This document shows positions 52,335-64,000 of a stretch of 64,000 nt of DNA, one piece after another. Made by a program: the position numbers and the translations under genes. The notes beneath the pieces were generated by a model. The model did no database searches, had not been told where the DNA came from, and was given only the letters and a program-made list of their open reading frames with translations. Source of the stretch: Congeria kusceri (taxonomy: Eukaryota > Mollusca > Bivalvia > Myida > Dreissenidae); NCBI GenBank assembly GCA_027627225.1, contig JAPFQT010000369.1, positions 62,001 to 126,000 of the forward strand, given 5' to 3'. Positions within the stretch are counted from its first letter, which is position 1, and every line of letters begins with the position of its first letter.

Positions 52335-52900
52335 GCCCCCCATCGAAGATGGGGAGCTATATTGGTTAGCTAATGTCAGTCTGTCGATCGGTAGATACAT
52401 TTCGTTTCCGCTCTCTACGCCCAACAGTTTTCATCCGATCCTCACCAAACTTGTTTGTGGCCATATCTCAATCAAGTTTGATTATCATCCAAATCACATC
52501 AGGAATTGTTGAGTTATGACCCTTGAATTATCTAAAGTTGTCATTTTTAGCAGTTTCTGCTCTCTAAGGCCAACAGTTTTTATCGGATTGTCACTTGGTG
52601 AAATTCTTTGTGGGCTTAATTTCTCTGTCAAGTTCGATAATCAACCAAATCGTCCCAGTAACTGTGGAGTTAAGGCCCTTAAATTATCTAAAACTAGCCT
52701 TTTTAGCTGTTTCCGCTCTCAAGTCCAACAGTTTTCATTAGATCTTGAGGTTTTTTATATCTTAGCCAAATTCGATGATCGACCAAATTGCCCAAGGAAC
52801 TGCAGAGTTATGGCCCTTGATTTATATTAAATTGCCCTTTTTAGCAGTTTCCACTTCCTATGTCCAACAGTTTTCATCCGATCTTCACCAAAATTGATAT
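52335..52900 (+). repeat. Dispersed repeat with ~140-155 bp sub-repeats
   Basis: Starts CCCCCATCGAAGATGGGGAG and continues with four sub-repeats (CAGTT landmarks near 52429, 52578, 52733 and 52872), each ending in a 'gagttatggcccttgaatta'-like line. Same family as 36165-36915. Confidence 0.7.
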
Positions 52901-53379
52901 TTTATTTCAAGATTGCTCTTAACCTAGAGAGGGCATTACTGGTTTACAAACAGCTCTGAATGTTTATGTAGATAACATTCATGGTGCTTGTTGTTGAATT
53001 TATCCTGATTTGCAATTGTCTTCTGTATGACATTTGAATTTTCTTATATTATCTTTGCAGTTTTACTTGTATGAAAACTAATATTTCATGTAAAAATGCA
53101 ACATTGTCATAACTGCATCTGCAATTTGTTTGTAAAGAAATTATTTATTGTTGAATGTATTGTACATATTTGTGCTGATCTTTATATAGCTATTATCTTG
53201 TTTGATTTTATTTTCAATTTGCCAGTTGCGTTTTTTTCCAAAAATTATCTGTATTGCAAGTATGATTATGATCTAAAAAGTAAATCCATTTAAAAGTGTA
53301 ATGTTCTATAAAGCTGACCAAAGTTTTCTTTTCAGAAATATTCTAGATCCAGTCATTTTTTTTAACGCCTGCTAGCGGT

Positions 53380-53890
53380 CTTCTTGAATTTGTTGTCACA
53401 CTTAGAGTCAAAGGTCAAATATCGGCATAAAACAGCTTGTGTTGACTTTTAATTCATCATTCATTAGGGAATTTTAAAATAACTTGCCACAAATGTTCAC
53501 CATGTGGAGATGGCATGTTGCACACAAGCCCGTGTTCCTAGCTCAAATGTCAAGGTCACACTAGAGGTCAAAGGTCAAATATGTGAATAATACAGCTTGT
53601 CAGAACCAGATCTTCTATATTTGTGAATGGAGTTTGACATAGTTTTGCACAAATGCGGGCATGTCCCTAGGTAAAAGGTCATGGTTACACTTAGAGGTCA
53701 AAGTTTAAATATGGGAATGATACAGCTTGTTTGGACCAGACGTTCTTTATTTGTGGTTTGTAGTGTTGAATAGTTTTCAGAAATGTTCACCAAATGGCGA
53801 CACCATGTTGTGCACAAGACAAGACATATCACCCTTAGAGGTCAAATATGGGCAAAGGTCAAATATTGGCATTATGTAGCTTGTTTCCAA
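53380..53890 (+). repeat. Dispersed repeat with 'aggtcaaaggtcaaatat' sub-repeats
   Basis: About four imperfect sub-repeats with 'cacttagaggtcaaaggtcaaatat' and 'acagcttgt' lines. Related to 47780-48640. Confidence 0.55.
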
Positions 53891-54045
53891 TGTGATTTTA
53901 AAATAATCACGGTACAATATGTGTTACTTTCTTGACAACAGGCTTGACATGTTGCTAACAGGCATCTAGTTGAATTTGAATTTACCATTGATGCAGAATT
54001 TGGTATAATACATTTAATAAACAAGAATTGTGGAAATTCCACGAA

Positions 54046-54425
54046 AACCAAATTTTTCGAACAAATGCATAAAATTCAGCACAATAATGAAAGAAAGCTC
54101 AGGGTGCCATATGCATTCCTAAGCGAGGTCTCATTATAAGGTATCTATGTATGAAGTTTCATTAGAATATTGCAATGCGTGTTCAAATTATTGAGCAGAA
54201 ACTGTTTTTGTATTTTTAGTAACATTGACCCTGACCTTCACCCCACCCACCCCATATGCAATCCCAAGCGTGGTCTAGATATAAGGTACCTATGTATGAA
54301 GTTTCATTAAAAATCTCAATCCATTCTCGAGTTAGAGTGCAGAAACAAAAAGTTGACGCCGCCACCCAGCCCGCCCGCCCGACATACCCCAATCTAACCA
54401 AAATTTTTCTTAGAAAAATTTGGTT
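54046..54425 (+). mobile_element. MITE-like element, 380 bp, 13 bp perfect inverted ends
   Basis: Left end AACCAAATTTTTC (54046-54058), right end GAAAAATTTGGTT (54413-54425). Inside are two diverged copies of a 'tatgtatgaagtttcattaraa' block about 150 bp apart. The right end also forms a self-complementary hairpin (54396-54425). No coding capacity. Confidence 0.6.
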
Positions 54426-54429
54426 AAAA

Positions 54430-55870
54430 ACAGATATTTAAATTTTGTTTTGGTAAAATTGAATTTAAACTAAACTGCTTATAATTTTCGCCAATTATGT
54501 TATGTTTTACCAACTCTGGTTTTTAAGTTGATAACATTACACAAACAATCATATTTATGAAATCTTTTAGAATAGGGTTAAAATGTATCATGGTTTGCTA
54601 TTGAATTGTGTATGTTTATTAATGTGTTGTCATATTTTACGTTGTTACAAATTGGCATAAATCATTAAAAATACTGTACATGTCATGAAGTCCAAAAAAA
54701 GATAAGAAAAATACAACTGTTAAATAATTAGTAATTTTTTGGCCCAGTTGCTTTAAATGTCCATGGCAAGATAACTTTCAGTGTAAATATAAATAATTTT
54801 ACAAACAACGTGCTCATTTTGATTAAAATTTATAATTGCAGTTTGTTCAGATTAAACTTGTTTTTCAACATTTTCATGTCATAATTATTAACATTAATAA
54901 TTTCATCCAGATTCTAACCTTGTGTTAGCTGAGTTGTCAGTTAGTTTTGAGCAAATCACCACTGATGATACGTTGTTTTCTTCTTTGAATATTATTATGG
55001 TTATTTATACTCGGCCAAAAAATAAACCTGACAGTTTATCAATTTTCGGAAAGCGGATCTAGATACAGTAAACAATGATTGATTTTTAAAATACAATGTT
55101 TTCAACATACATGTGTACATTTTCATATTTCCCATATATAAATTATTGTTTTATGATGTAGTGGTTGCAATATAATCCACTAACAAAAAGAGAACAAATT
55201 ATAAAGCGTCCGGTTTCTTTTTTGGTTTAAGTGTATAGATTTTGTCTCATTATACATGTGAGCATTACTGATGTTTTCATTTATTTGAGCATATGTAATC
55301 AATGGAATGCTTTTGTTACTGTTCAGTATATAGTTTAGCTCCGTGAACACGACATTCATTGTGAGCTATTGGAATACGAGACCTTTCCTGCGTCATCAGT
55401 CATCTTAACCTTGTGTGCACAACTGATACTTCAACTGAATTTTTTTAACCAATGGCCAGTAACAAAGAAGTAGTTGCTTCATTTTCGAAAAAAAAACACT
55501 TTCACAGACTGTGCAAGATCCATTGACAGCAATAACAAGCAATTTCTTTTAATAATTCAAGTCATATGCATCAGTAGGATTTCATCCTCTCCCGAAGGTG
55601 GAGGGATATAGTTTAGGTGTGTCTGTCTCTCTGTCAGGAGTTTATTTATTAACCAAGGGAAAATATTGGGAAAGTTCTTCAACATTAAATTTGATGCCTA
55701 AATAATCTTAGAATGTTGACAATATTTTCATTGAAAACAGATTTGGTTGCTTTAATGTAAATCATATAATTTTGCCTTTTGGGATTTATTACTTACTCAG
55801 GCCAAAAGAATAAATTGTGTGTTTTGGGCAGCGGTTTCAAAAAAGTGAGGTAGGCCGGGATTAAGTTTGT
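54430..55870. other. No gene seen
   Basis: AT-rich sequence. The head of a TCTCCCGAAGGTGGAGGGAT-type dispersed repeat lies at about 55585-55640; nothing else is assignable. Confidence 0.4.
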
Positions 55871-55881
55871 TGGACGAATTT

Positions 55882-56145
55882 GGATTCATGGGAAGCAATC
55901 ATCGCTAAAATCTTTAGGGACGGGGATTTACGCTGGAATCATGGAAAACAAAAGTCGCTAAAATCTTTAGGGACGGGGGGGGTTACGCTGGATTCATGGA
56001 AAACAATCATCGCTAAAAACTTTAGGGACGGGTTACGCTGGATTCATGGAAAACAATCGTCGCTTAAAACTTTAGGGTCGGGGGGGTTACGCTGGATTCA
56101 TGGAAAACAATCGTCACTAAAAACTTTAGGGTCGGTGGTTTACGC
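55882..56145 (+). repeat. Five-copy tandem repeat, ~50-55 bp
   Basis: Units beginning GGATTCATGG start at 55882, 55935 (GGAATC), 55990, 56040 and 56094. Lengths vary (53, 55, 50, 54), mainly by G-run length. A 90-codon frame crosses it, but length variation that is not a multiple of three argues against coding. Confidence 0.75.
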
Positions 56146-56159
56146 TAGCTAGAATCGGG

Positions 56160-57800
56160 TTGCCCGAGACACACAATTTATTTTGTTGGCCTCACCATAA
56201 AACATGACTTTTGCCTGTATTCATAGGTTATGTTTTGAAATATAGCTGTTTTACTGCCTACATTAATTGATGAGTGATGGTATTACAAAACCTTCATCTT
56301 CTATTGACAATGATACGATAAGACAACCAAATTTTGTTATCTCGAAGATGCCTGGAATTCAATGTAACTTTAGCATATCTGAAGTTTGACATCTATTTAC
56401 ATAATTTTTATAAATATCCAGTTTAAATTATTCGACAAATTGTAACATAAAATAGCAATTCTGTATAAATAAAATTGAACTGTTAACATGTGATCAATGA
56501 TTAATTGGAAAGTAAAACATGATCATTAAAACTTACGAAAACGTGTACAAATGTTTGCAGTGTGTGACAGACTTCCGTCATGGCTAGAAACAACCTAAGA
56601 TATTTTCCACTCGGACAGAAGCGAGTTTGAGATAACAAAATTAAGATGTATTTCTATATATTGATAAAAAGCTTAAGCCCGACTTCCACACTGCTGTGTA
56701 TTTAAAACCAGTCTCCAGTCTCATTAAGGTTTTGCCTTAAATCTGTGTGTGTGATATACTTTTCCTTCCAAAACATTTCGGCGGGGTTCTAAATTATTAG
56801 CAAGTGCCTTTTCTATAAAACGAAGAAAAAAACAAAGTCGACACTGGGATTTCAACTGATGGGTTTATTAGACCATATTCACAGTACAATTTTAAGCTGT
56901 AACAAGTACTCTTAATCGTGTCAATAGAAAACAGAAATTTAAACAACATTTCACGTCTCCCATATAAATGCTGCCCCACGCCTTGGCTTGCTTTGTTGAT
57001 CAATAACTGCTGCAACTCAGGTGACGATACATCTCAGTGATTGACTTCTGAAAAATATTAAATAAATATTTAATGGTTAGCATACAATGTATAGTTTAGG
57101 TCAAGGAAAAAATATGTGGTTCAGGTTCCACTGCTTATCTTTTTTAGAACGTCATATTATGATACTCTTTGGGAAATTTTATACCAAACAATTTTTTTCG
57201 CTTCAAACATTGTTAAGGATGAGGTGATGCAAGTGAAACCTGAACCACTGATTTTTGTCCTTGGCCTACACATCCTATAAAGTATTTGTCATAAATTTTA
57301 TAAAAAAAAATTCCTAAGATCAATAAAAAAATTAAAAAGACTCCTGGTGTTTGTATTTATTTGCACAAAAAATTACAAAGTGTGGAATGGCTGCCTTCTG
57401 CAACAAGAAAAACGGCATCATTTAATTTCTCTTCAATGCTGCAGGTTATAATCCATTATATTTAAAGTTATAATAAAGTTATATATATTTTTAACGAAAA
57501 TTGTCATCAAGTGTTTACTGATATTACTGTATTTTCAGTGAAATGCTCTTACATTGATTAAGCACGATTCCAGTATGTTAAATTATGTACTGGTATTCAC
57601 TGAAAAGGATTTCTAACATATTCATGCATAAAATTCAGTGTCGGTCAATTTTTCCGAGCTATAATATTAACAGTAGTTGTGGAATTGTATTTGTTGATGT
57701 AGTGCAAAAGTGGCAGAAGGACCATCTGAAATCTTTTACAATTCATGTAGCACCGGATAAACTATTAAAATCACTATACTTTTAGGCATATTTTGTCAAT
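56160..57800. other. No gene seen
   Basis: AT-rich sequence with short random frames (up to 72 codons). No repeat recognised. Confidence 0.35.
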
Positions 57801-57809
57801 TTAAAAAAC

Positions 57810-58067
57810 TACAGTATATTCCCTAATTAACGCCCCGGGGTCTTACATTTTCACAAGGGAGGTGTTTAATATACCAGCATATACAAAACATTATAATTTG
57901 ACTGTGTACTGGTTGTTCATAAAGCAAAAGTTTCTTTCAAGGACTTTCAAAAACAGGCGTTCAGCTTGTATCTGCATTGAGTGTTTGAAGCCAAATAGTG
58001 GCATTAATTAGGCAAGAAGGTTTGGATGTCATGAAAAATGGGGGGCGTATATTAGGGCAATATGGTA
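57810..58067 (+). mobile_element. MITE-like element with imperfect inverted ends
   Basis: The left end TACAGTATATTCCCTAATTA with following ACGCCCC, and the reverse complement of the right end TACCATATTGCCCTAATATA with following CGCCCC, agree at most positions. 258 bp, no coding capacity. Confidence 0.5.
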
Positions 58068-58609
58068 ATTTAGGTCTGATAATGGGTCATCTGGGGTCAA
58101 AACTATGGTATGTCACTTGCTGAGGCTAAAATGGTCACAAGACCAACTGAAAATGTGGAGCTAATTGTTAAAGTTAGCAGTTCTTGACTGGTCGACAGCT
58201 GCATGTTAGCAGTAAAGAAGTCCCATCTAAAAAAAATAACAGCAACAACACCCACCTGGTAGGTCAAGAACACGCTGTTGGAACTGTCGGATGTTGATTA
58301 TTTCAAAGGTTTCAGGTGCACCATCATGTTTCGTTCCTGAAAATATAAAATACATGTATATATAAAAATATCCATTGGAATCTGAATGCGTTCTTATTTA
58401 GTTCTTATTTAACAGTTCACTCTAGAGGGTTTTGATAACGCCGTTTTAATTTCCACTTCATCTTTATTTTTACTAAGACTTTCCCAGAAATTATGAAATC
58501 AAAATATTCTGTGTTGCATAAACAGTGTAGCACCAAAGGATTCAAAACATGGCTCATTCCTGTGAGTTAGTTTTAACCTATTTATTTTAGCTTGGTTGTG
58601 TCAAATGAA

Positions 58610-59370
58610 ATAGGCTTATAGAGACACATTGGTGTCAGTTTCCTGGGAAGAACCAGTACTTGGTGTCTTGTGAGAAAGATCCTTCGGAGAACACTCAGCG
58701 CCATACAAATCACTGGTGGAGAAAGAAAGGATGCTGTACGGAAGACATGTCTTGCAGCTAAGACAGCATCCAGCTATGGCTTGTAAGCGACGAGAAAAGC
58801 TGAAAGCCAACTGGTGTCACATAGTGCCTGATCATCACTAATGTCCTGGGATTAAAGGTCAAAACACACCACTATGGTTCTTCGCTGATGATGCCTGTAG
58901 TTCTAGATGTCAAGACTGTATCTCAAACATCTGATTTAATTACTTATCGAATATAACTGAGCATATTTAATGTACGTTTTTCAAACAATTAAAAGAAAAT
59001 ATGTTTTTCTTCAGGGTCATACAAAAAATAATTGTTTGAAATCTGTCTGAAAACATAGCATCTGCAAAATTGTCATAAAAATCACAATTAAGAGAGGCGC
59101 AATTTGGTATTGTTATCTGCGATTATGGTTCACGTTTATTGCTGGAAGCATTACTTTGCACACGATTCTTTAATGAAGCCATTATGCAACTTGTTTATTG
59201 GCATGCAAAGTGGTGCTGCAAAAACTTCACAAGATTAAAATGTAAACCTTTTTATTTTTACTCAATTGTGTAGAAAGCCTGAGGCTTATTGAGACACTTT
59301 CAAGTCCATTTTCTGGGTAGAACTAGTACTTGGTGTCTTAGGAGCAAGATCTTTCAAACACTCCCTGGGT
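58610..59370. repeat. Two diverged copies of a short repeat
   Basis: 'AGAACCAGTACTTGGTGTCT' near 58648 and a close variant near 59325 lie in similar context (gagacac..t before, gagcaagatc.ttc after). No gene. Confidence 0.4.
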
Positions 59371-59741
59371 TGGGATAAATCTTGGGTCTCCCTATATGCA
59401 AGGCAGATAGATAGAATATTCACCACATAATAGCAACCTTGTTTTTAAATTAAATTGATGAACAATAGGGAACAAACCTGTGAAAATGACTGTCGCTCCC
59501 TGTGAAACGTTCAGGACATCAGGGGTTGTTCCCAATAGAGAAGTAAACGTCGGAAGGCTGAAAGTTGCCCAAACCTATGGCTGTGAATCTACAACAAACG
59601 AGTATGAGCATCACTAGTAAATGAACAATGTCATCCCCTATCAAAACAAATTGTGACATTAAATGAGAACCTCACATTGAATTTGGAATTTAGCAAGTTG
59701 ATAAACTGACTTAAGAGTTGTTTTAATTTAATTCAACTAGG

Positions 59742-61552
59742 AACAAGCTGTCTCAGGACAGTGTGCTCGACTATTCACTTTTCTTTGATAGTATGTATAT
59801 TCTGTCAGTGACCTTACATAATGACCATGAAACGTATGCGAAATTTCAATTGAATATCTGTAGTAGTTACAAACATATGTATTTGTTGCACTCAAACCGT
59901 AACCTGAATCTTTTAAGTACAAAAAGGGGCACAATTCTGAAAAATTGCAGGTTAAAGTAATAGGCCTTGGTCAGTGACTTAACATAATGACCCCAAAGAC
60001 ATGTGTGAAGTTTCAATTGAATATCTGTAGAAGTTACAGAGATATGGACTTGTTGCACGCAAACCTTAACATGAATTTTTTAAGTACAAAAGGAGGCGTA
60101 AGTCTGCTAAATTGCAGGTCAGACTTATGGGCCTTGATCAGTGATCTTATATAATGACCCTGAAGACATGTGTGATGTTCCAATTGAATATCTGTTGTAG
60201 TTATAGAGATATGGAGTTGTTGCACACAAACCTTAACCTGACTTTTCTAAGTACAAAAAGGGGCATAATTCTGCTAAACAGCAGGTCAGAGTGATTGGCC
60301 TTGATCAATAACCTTATTATAATGACCCTGAAAGCATGTGTGAAGTTTTAATTGAATGTCTGTAGTAGATATAGAGATATGGAGTTGGTGCACGCAAACT
60401 TTAACCTGTTTTTCTATCTACAACTAAGTGTCCATAGGACACAGATGCCCCGACATTCCGCTGGTTGTCACAATCCTCCCATATGTCGGAAAAAATGCAC
60501 CAATATACCCAGGTGCACAAGTTCAAATGCTGATTATTATGTTTATAAAGTTTCATCACTCTAGCAGTAATACTTTTTTGAGTTATGCATGACACAAGTC
60601 CAAAAATGTCATTTTTAGTTCAAAAAAGGGCCATAACTCTGCTGATGTCAGAAAAAAACTGCACCAAAATACCCAGGTGCACAAGTTCACATGCTAATTA
60701 ATATGTTAATAAAGTTTCATACTCTAGCAGTAATACTTTATTAGTTACGCGTGACACAAGTCCAAAAATGTCATTATTTTATTAAATAAGGGCCGTTACA
60801 CTGCTGATGTCGGAAAAAAACTGCACTAAAAAACCCAGGTGCACAAGTTCACATGCTGATTAATATGTTTATAAAGTTTCATCACTGTAGTAGTAATACT
60901 TTTTGAGTTACGCGCGACACAAGTCCAAAAATGTCAATTTTTGCTAAAACTCCCCTGATGTTGGAACAAACTGCACCAAAATACCCAGGTGCACAAGCCC
61001 CGATGCAGATGAATATGCTTTTAAAGTTTCATCACTCTAGCACTTATACTTCTTGAGTTACGTGCGACACATAAATCGGACAGACGAATGGACGGACAAG
61101 GGCAAATCTATATGCCCCCCCCTCTAAAGTGGGGACATAAAAAGGGGCATAATTCTGCTAAATTGCAGGTTAGAGACATGGGCCTTGGTCAGTGACCTTA
61201 CAAAACAACCCGGAAGACACGTGTTAAGTTTCAATTAAATATCCGTAGTAGTTGCAGAGATATGTACTCATTGCACGCAAACCTGAACCTGAATTTTCTC
61301 TTGCAGGCAAACCTTAACCTGACTTTTCTAAGTACAAAAAGGGGCATAATTCTGCTAAATTGCAGGTCAGAGTTATGGGCCTTGACCTCAAATAATGACC
61401 CCCGAAGACATGTGTGAAGCTTCAATTGAATATCTGTAGTAGTTACAGAGATATGGACTTGTTGCAGGCAAACCTTAACCCGAGCATTATGCCGACGCAC
61501 GGGTGAGTAGTATAGCTTGAACTATTTGGTGAATAGTTGAGCTAATAAAATT
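59742..61552 (-). repeat. Dispersed repeat, ~167 bp sub-repeats (leftward copy), interrupted
   Basis: Begins AACAAGCTGTCTCAGGACAG and ends with GAATAGTTGAGCT, the reverse of 49308-49860. Sub-repeats with 'ttgttgca' lie near 59883, 60050, 60217 and 60384, and the family resumes at 61140. A different repeat family occupies about 60418-61139. Confidence 0.65.
60418..61139 (+). repeat. Nested dispersed repeat, ~150-164 bp sub-repeats
   Basis: Four sub-repeats with 'acccaggtgcacaag' near 60511, 60675, 60837 and 60987. It ends with a 'ggacagacgaatggacggac' line and 'cccccccctctaaagtgggg', the usual end block of this style. It sits inside the leftward repeat, which resumes at 'aaaaggggcataattctgct'. 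Confidence 0.65.
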
Positions 61553-61559
61553 ATATTTC

Positions 61560-62975
61560 TTCCTGTTTCACTCATTAAAAGTGCACAGATGTCTTTATTG
61601 CCATCAATACGGTTATATTTTTCCTGTTGTTGGTTTGTCTGACTGTTAGTTGCCAGCTCGACACATAGTTATGTACAACTTTCTAAACTTCTCTGGGACT
61701 ATCGAAATGCGTCGATTAACAAATTATTTTGGTAGGGATCCGGATCGCCGTATGGATTCTTCATTATAGGGATAAAGGACAAATTGCCACATTTTGCTAG
61801 TATGACTCATTAGTTGCACAACACATGGGGGAATGGAACTGTCTTGGCCGACTTTTCTGGGAAGGTTGGAAATGTATCAACAAACAAATGATTTAAAAAA
61901 AATTGAGATCCTGATCACCATCTGGATCCATGAATTTGTTTAAGGCTTCCTTATTGTTGGGCCTATTGTCACATAAAGCTGTAATACATATTATTTGCAT
62001 ACCATGGGAACATGTTGTCTGCGGTTGGCACTTTCCGAGTGTATTCTAGTTGTTTTTGCTCTTTGGTTTCCTCTGTTAATGCTTGTAGATACATGTAGTT
62101 GAAGATCTTCAAGCTTTTAGTCCAAGATTTCTTTAAAAGGATGAATATGAACAGTGTATTTCTTAAATATTATATACACTCAATATATATTATTACTTAT
62201 CAACTAATCCAATATGGTTTGCATGCGGTGTAATCGACCAACTACATCACAGTACTGAAAGCTGTTAAATAACCTTTTAGATACAAGGAATAGAATGCCT
62301 ATAAACATTAGTTTGGTATTTTCTTTATTTTTCATGCATTTAAATTGTTTTTCGTATTTTATGCTTCAGTAAATACCAATCTTACATTGTTAAATGTCAG
62401 TTTCTAATAGCATTTGTAATTATGAATTCATGTTTGAAGCTTTATAAGCTACAAAATCATCTTTTATAACTCAATATTTATACTATAGTATCAGTCTTCA
62501 CAATATTTTCTTTGAAGGACTTGCCCATTGGGGCTTGGCCATACAATTTCAACTTTCAACCGAATAATAGTGCTGACTGCGACAAACTATACTATTTCAA
62601 GAAGTAAAAGTAGCAACAGAAGGTCTAGTATCCAATATTGAGCTACTTTTTATATGGGCAATATGGTCTAGTTACAGCAAATTTAGTCCTACATGTATGT
62701 GAAAGTAACACTGAATTTGTTGCACGTCTTTTAAAAATCTTAATTAGAATTTACACTATTCATATATTGGCAAAATCAATATTCACCAAGGCCCTTACAA
62801 GAGTTCAGTGGTTGAGTTTTTGTACAAGCATAAGAACTCCTTAAAGCTGCAGTCCATAGAATATAATTCAATGCATCTTAAATTGGCATTAATTCTAATG
62901 AACGTTAATGACGTTTACTTATCTCAAAACCGTTTTCTTATTTACGAAAGGCATTTTATAATGTCTATGTTCACA
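61560..62975. other. No gene seen
   Basis: AT-rich sequence with only short frames and no repeat recognised. Confidence 0.35.
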
Positions 62976-62979
62976 ACGC

Positions 62980-63456
62980 TTGGCACAAACGGAATACACT
63001 CTAATGTACATACTGATTTACTCCAGAGGCATCACCAGATATTGCATGCAGAAACTATATGGTAATAAGTTACGAAAATGTTACTACTTTATCAATTTCA
63101 ATGTGTGTTTTTGTATTTTGATCGGTTTGATGTCCATTAGACAACGATTTATGCAAAGCTTTATTTGTATTACATATTACATATATCTGGACTGCTGCTT
63201 TAAAGACAATAAGGTCAATTACGAACAAAAGCGTGCTTTTTCTAGGATGTTTATTCTACTACTGATAAGCATGTGGCTAGTGCTGGGCTATGGTCAGTCA
63301 CGCATGCACAATGAGATGGCCATAAATATACTACAGTGCCGGTGTAAAATAAGTTGCTCTGCGTCCCAGACCTGTTCTGGTGACCTCATGTATCCCTTAT
63401 TTTTCAGATACCGTTATATCTTAGATACCGTTTCTTCACAAGATACTATAGAATAA
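62980..63456 (+). CDS. Unrecognised 158-codon open frame
   Basis: The longest non-repetitive frame outside the array. It has several hydrophobic stretches (around residues 35-50 and 91-103) and a Cys-rich segment near residues 118-132 (CRCKISCSASQTC). A frame this long is uncommon in AT-rich DNA but not impossible by chance over 64 kb. No start context, splice or family support. Confidence 0.12.
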   Translation: MAQTEYTLMYILIYSRGITRYCMQKLYGNKLRKCYYFINFNVCFCILIGLMSIRQRFMQSFICITYYIYLDCCFKDNKVNYEQKRAFSRMFILLLISMWLVLGYGQSRMHNEMAINILQCRCKISCSASQTCSGDLMYPLFFRYRYILDTVSSQDTIE

Positions 63457-64000
63457 CACCATGTTTGGTATCCTGACAATCCTGAAATATACGCTTTTAT
63501 GCAGACATCATCTTTCAGTAAATACAAGCCACAAAATCATGTTAATTCAGCAAAATAATCAATCTTTTAATGTGCTCCTTTCATAATCTGGTCTTTTGTT
63601 AACATCAGTGCTAGTACCCTTTTCCATCGATAATCATTCAATTGTTCGAAATTAAACTGAAAGTATTTCACTATAATTGAGATTAAAATAGATTGCTCTG
63701 TAAGTTTGTAAAGAACAATAGCGCGTGCACCAGCCTTATATGACGTCATAACCCAACAAAGACAAGAAACGGTATCGTAATACATTTTTTATGGGAGATC
63801 GTTATGGTTGACATGTTCTGAGTGCTGTCATTTGTTTATAAAGTGAGATTTACATATTGTGTATTCAGAAATTAAAGCTAGACATTAAAGATGTCATATT
63901 TAATATGTTTTAAAAGCGAGTATGGTCAAACCTAATTTAAGGACGACTTCATAGTGTCATTAAGAGGAACGGGATCTAAAGAACAGAGCATTAAAGTAAC

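Noticed and set aside
55880..56152. 90-codon repeat protein at the short tandem repeat
   Set aside because: Unit lengths vary by amounts that are not multiples of three, so the frame is not conserved between units.

Overview
The window looks like nuclear DNA of a marine or freshwater animal, most likely a bivalve mollusc. The reasons are low gene density, GT-AG style exon candidates, a decayed tRNA-derived SINE of a type familiar from bivalve genomes, MITE-like inverted-repeat elements, and several dispersed families built of 120-175 bp sub-repeats (gene-flank style elements with the 'cccatcgaagatgg' type start). There is no bacterial operon structure, rRNA or intact tRNA gene. The species cannot be fixed from the sequence.

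Region 1 (1-34185) is a head-to-tail array of one mobile-element-like unit, normally 3790 bp long. Each unit has a 3315 bp core and a 475 bp module. The core carries two convergent genes: a rightward DDE transposase-like gene (578 codon main frame plus a 63 codon N-terminal frame, of the type usually labelled Mutator-like transposase in mollusc and cnidarian proteins) and a leftward 140 aa zinc-bound His-Me finger (His-Cys box, I-PpoI type) homing-endonuclease-like protein. Nine cores are present and almost identical. The 475 bp module has 18 bp imperfect terminal inverted repeats (16/18). It is absent, cut exactly at its ends, between cores 5 and 6 (18549/18550). It is doubled between cores 8 and 9 (29919/29920), and the whole array ends on its right edge (34185). 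This suggests that the module is a terminal repeat or separately mobile piece, and that 29921-34185 (module-core-module, 4265 bp) is a complete element.

Region 2 (34186-37900) is AT-rich. It holds a good internal exon candidate (35892-36026) that joins in phase to a last-exon candidate with an acidic tail (37072-37188, needing one extra base), with a dispersed sub-repeat element between them.

Region 3 (37905-39576) is a 69 bp minisatellite of about 24 copies. Because 69 is a multiple of three, it is open over hundreds of codons on both strands. The minus-strand reading starts with a Met at one edge and stops just past the other.

Region 4 (39577-64000) is low-density sequence with exon-like pieces on the plus strand (40576-40733, 41484-41576, 42524-42618, 46758 onward, 47174-47498, 48852-48960, 51199-51365) and weaker ones on the minus strand. 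It also holds a SINE (46378-46680), a hairpin element (46168-46256), two MITE-like elements (54046-54425 and 57810-58067), a five-copy short tandem repeat (55882-56145) and several dispersed sub-repeat elements, including one nested in another (59742-61552). The exons between 46.7 and 51.4 kb could be ends of one or two host genes; I do not recognise their products with confidence.
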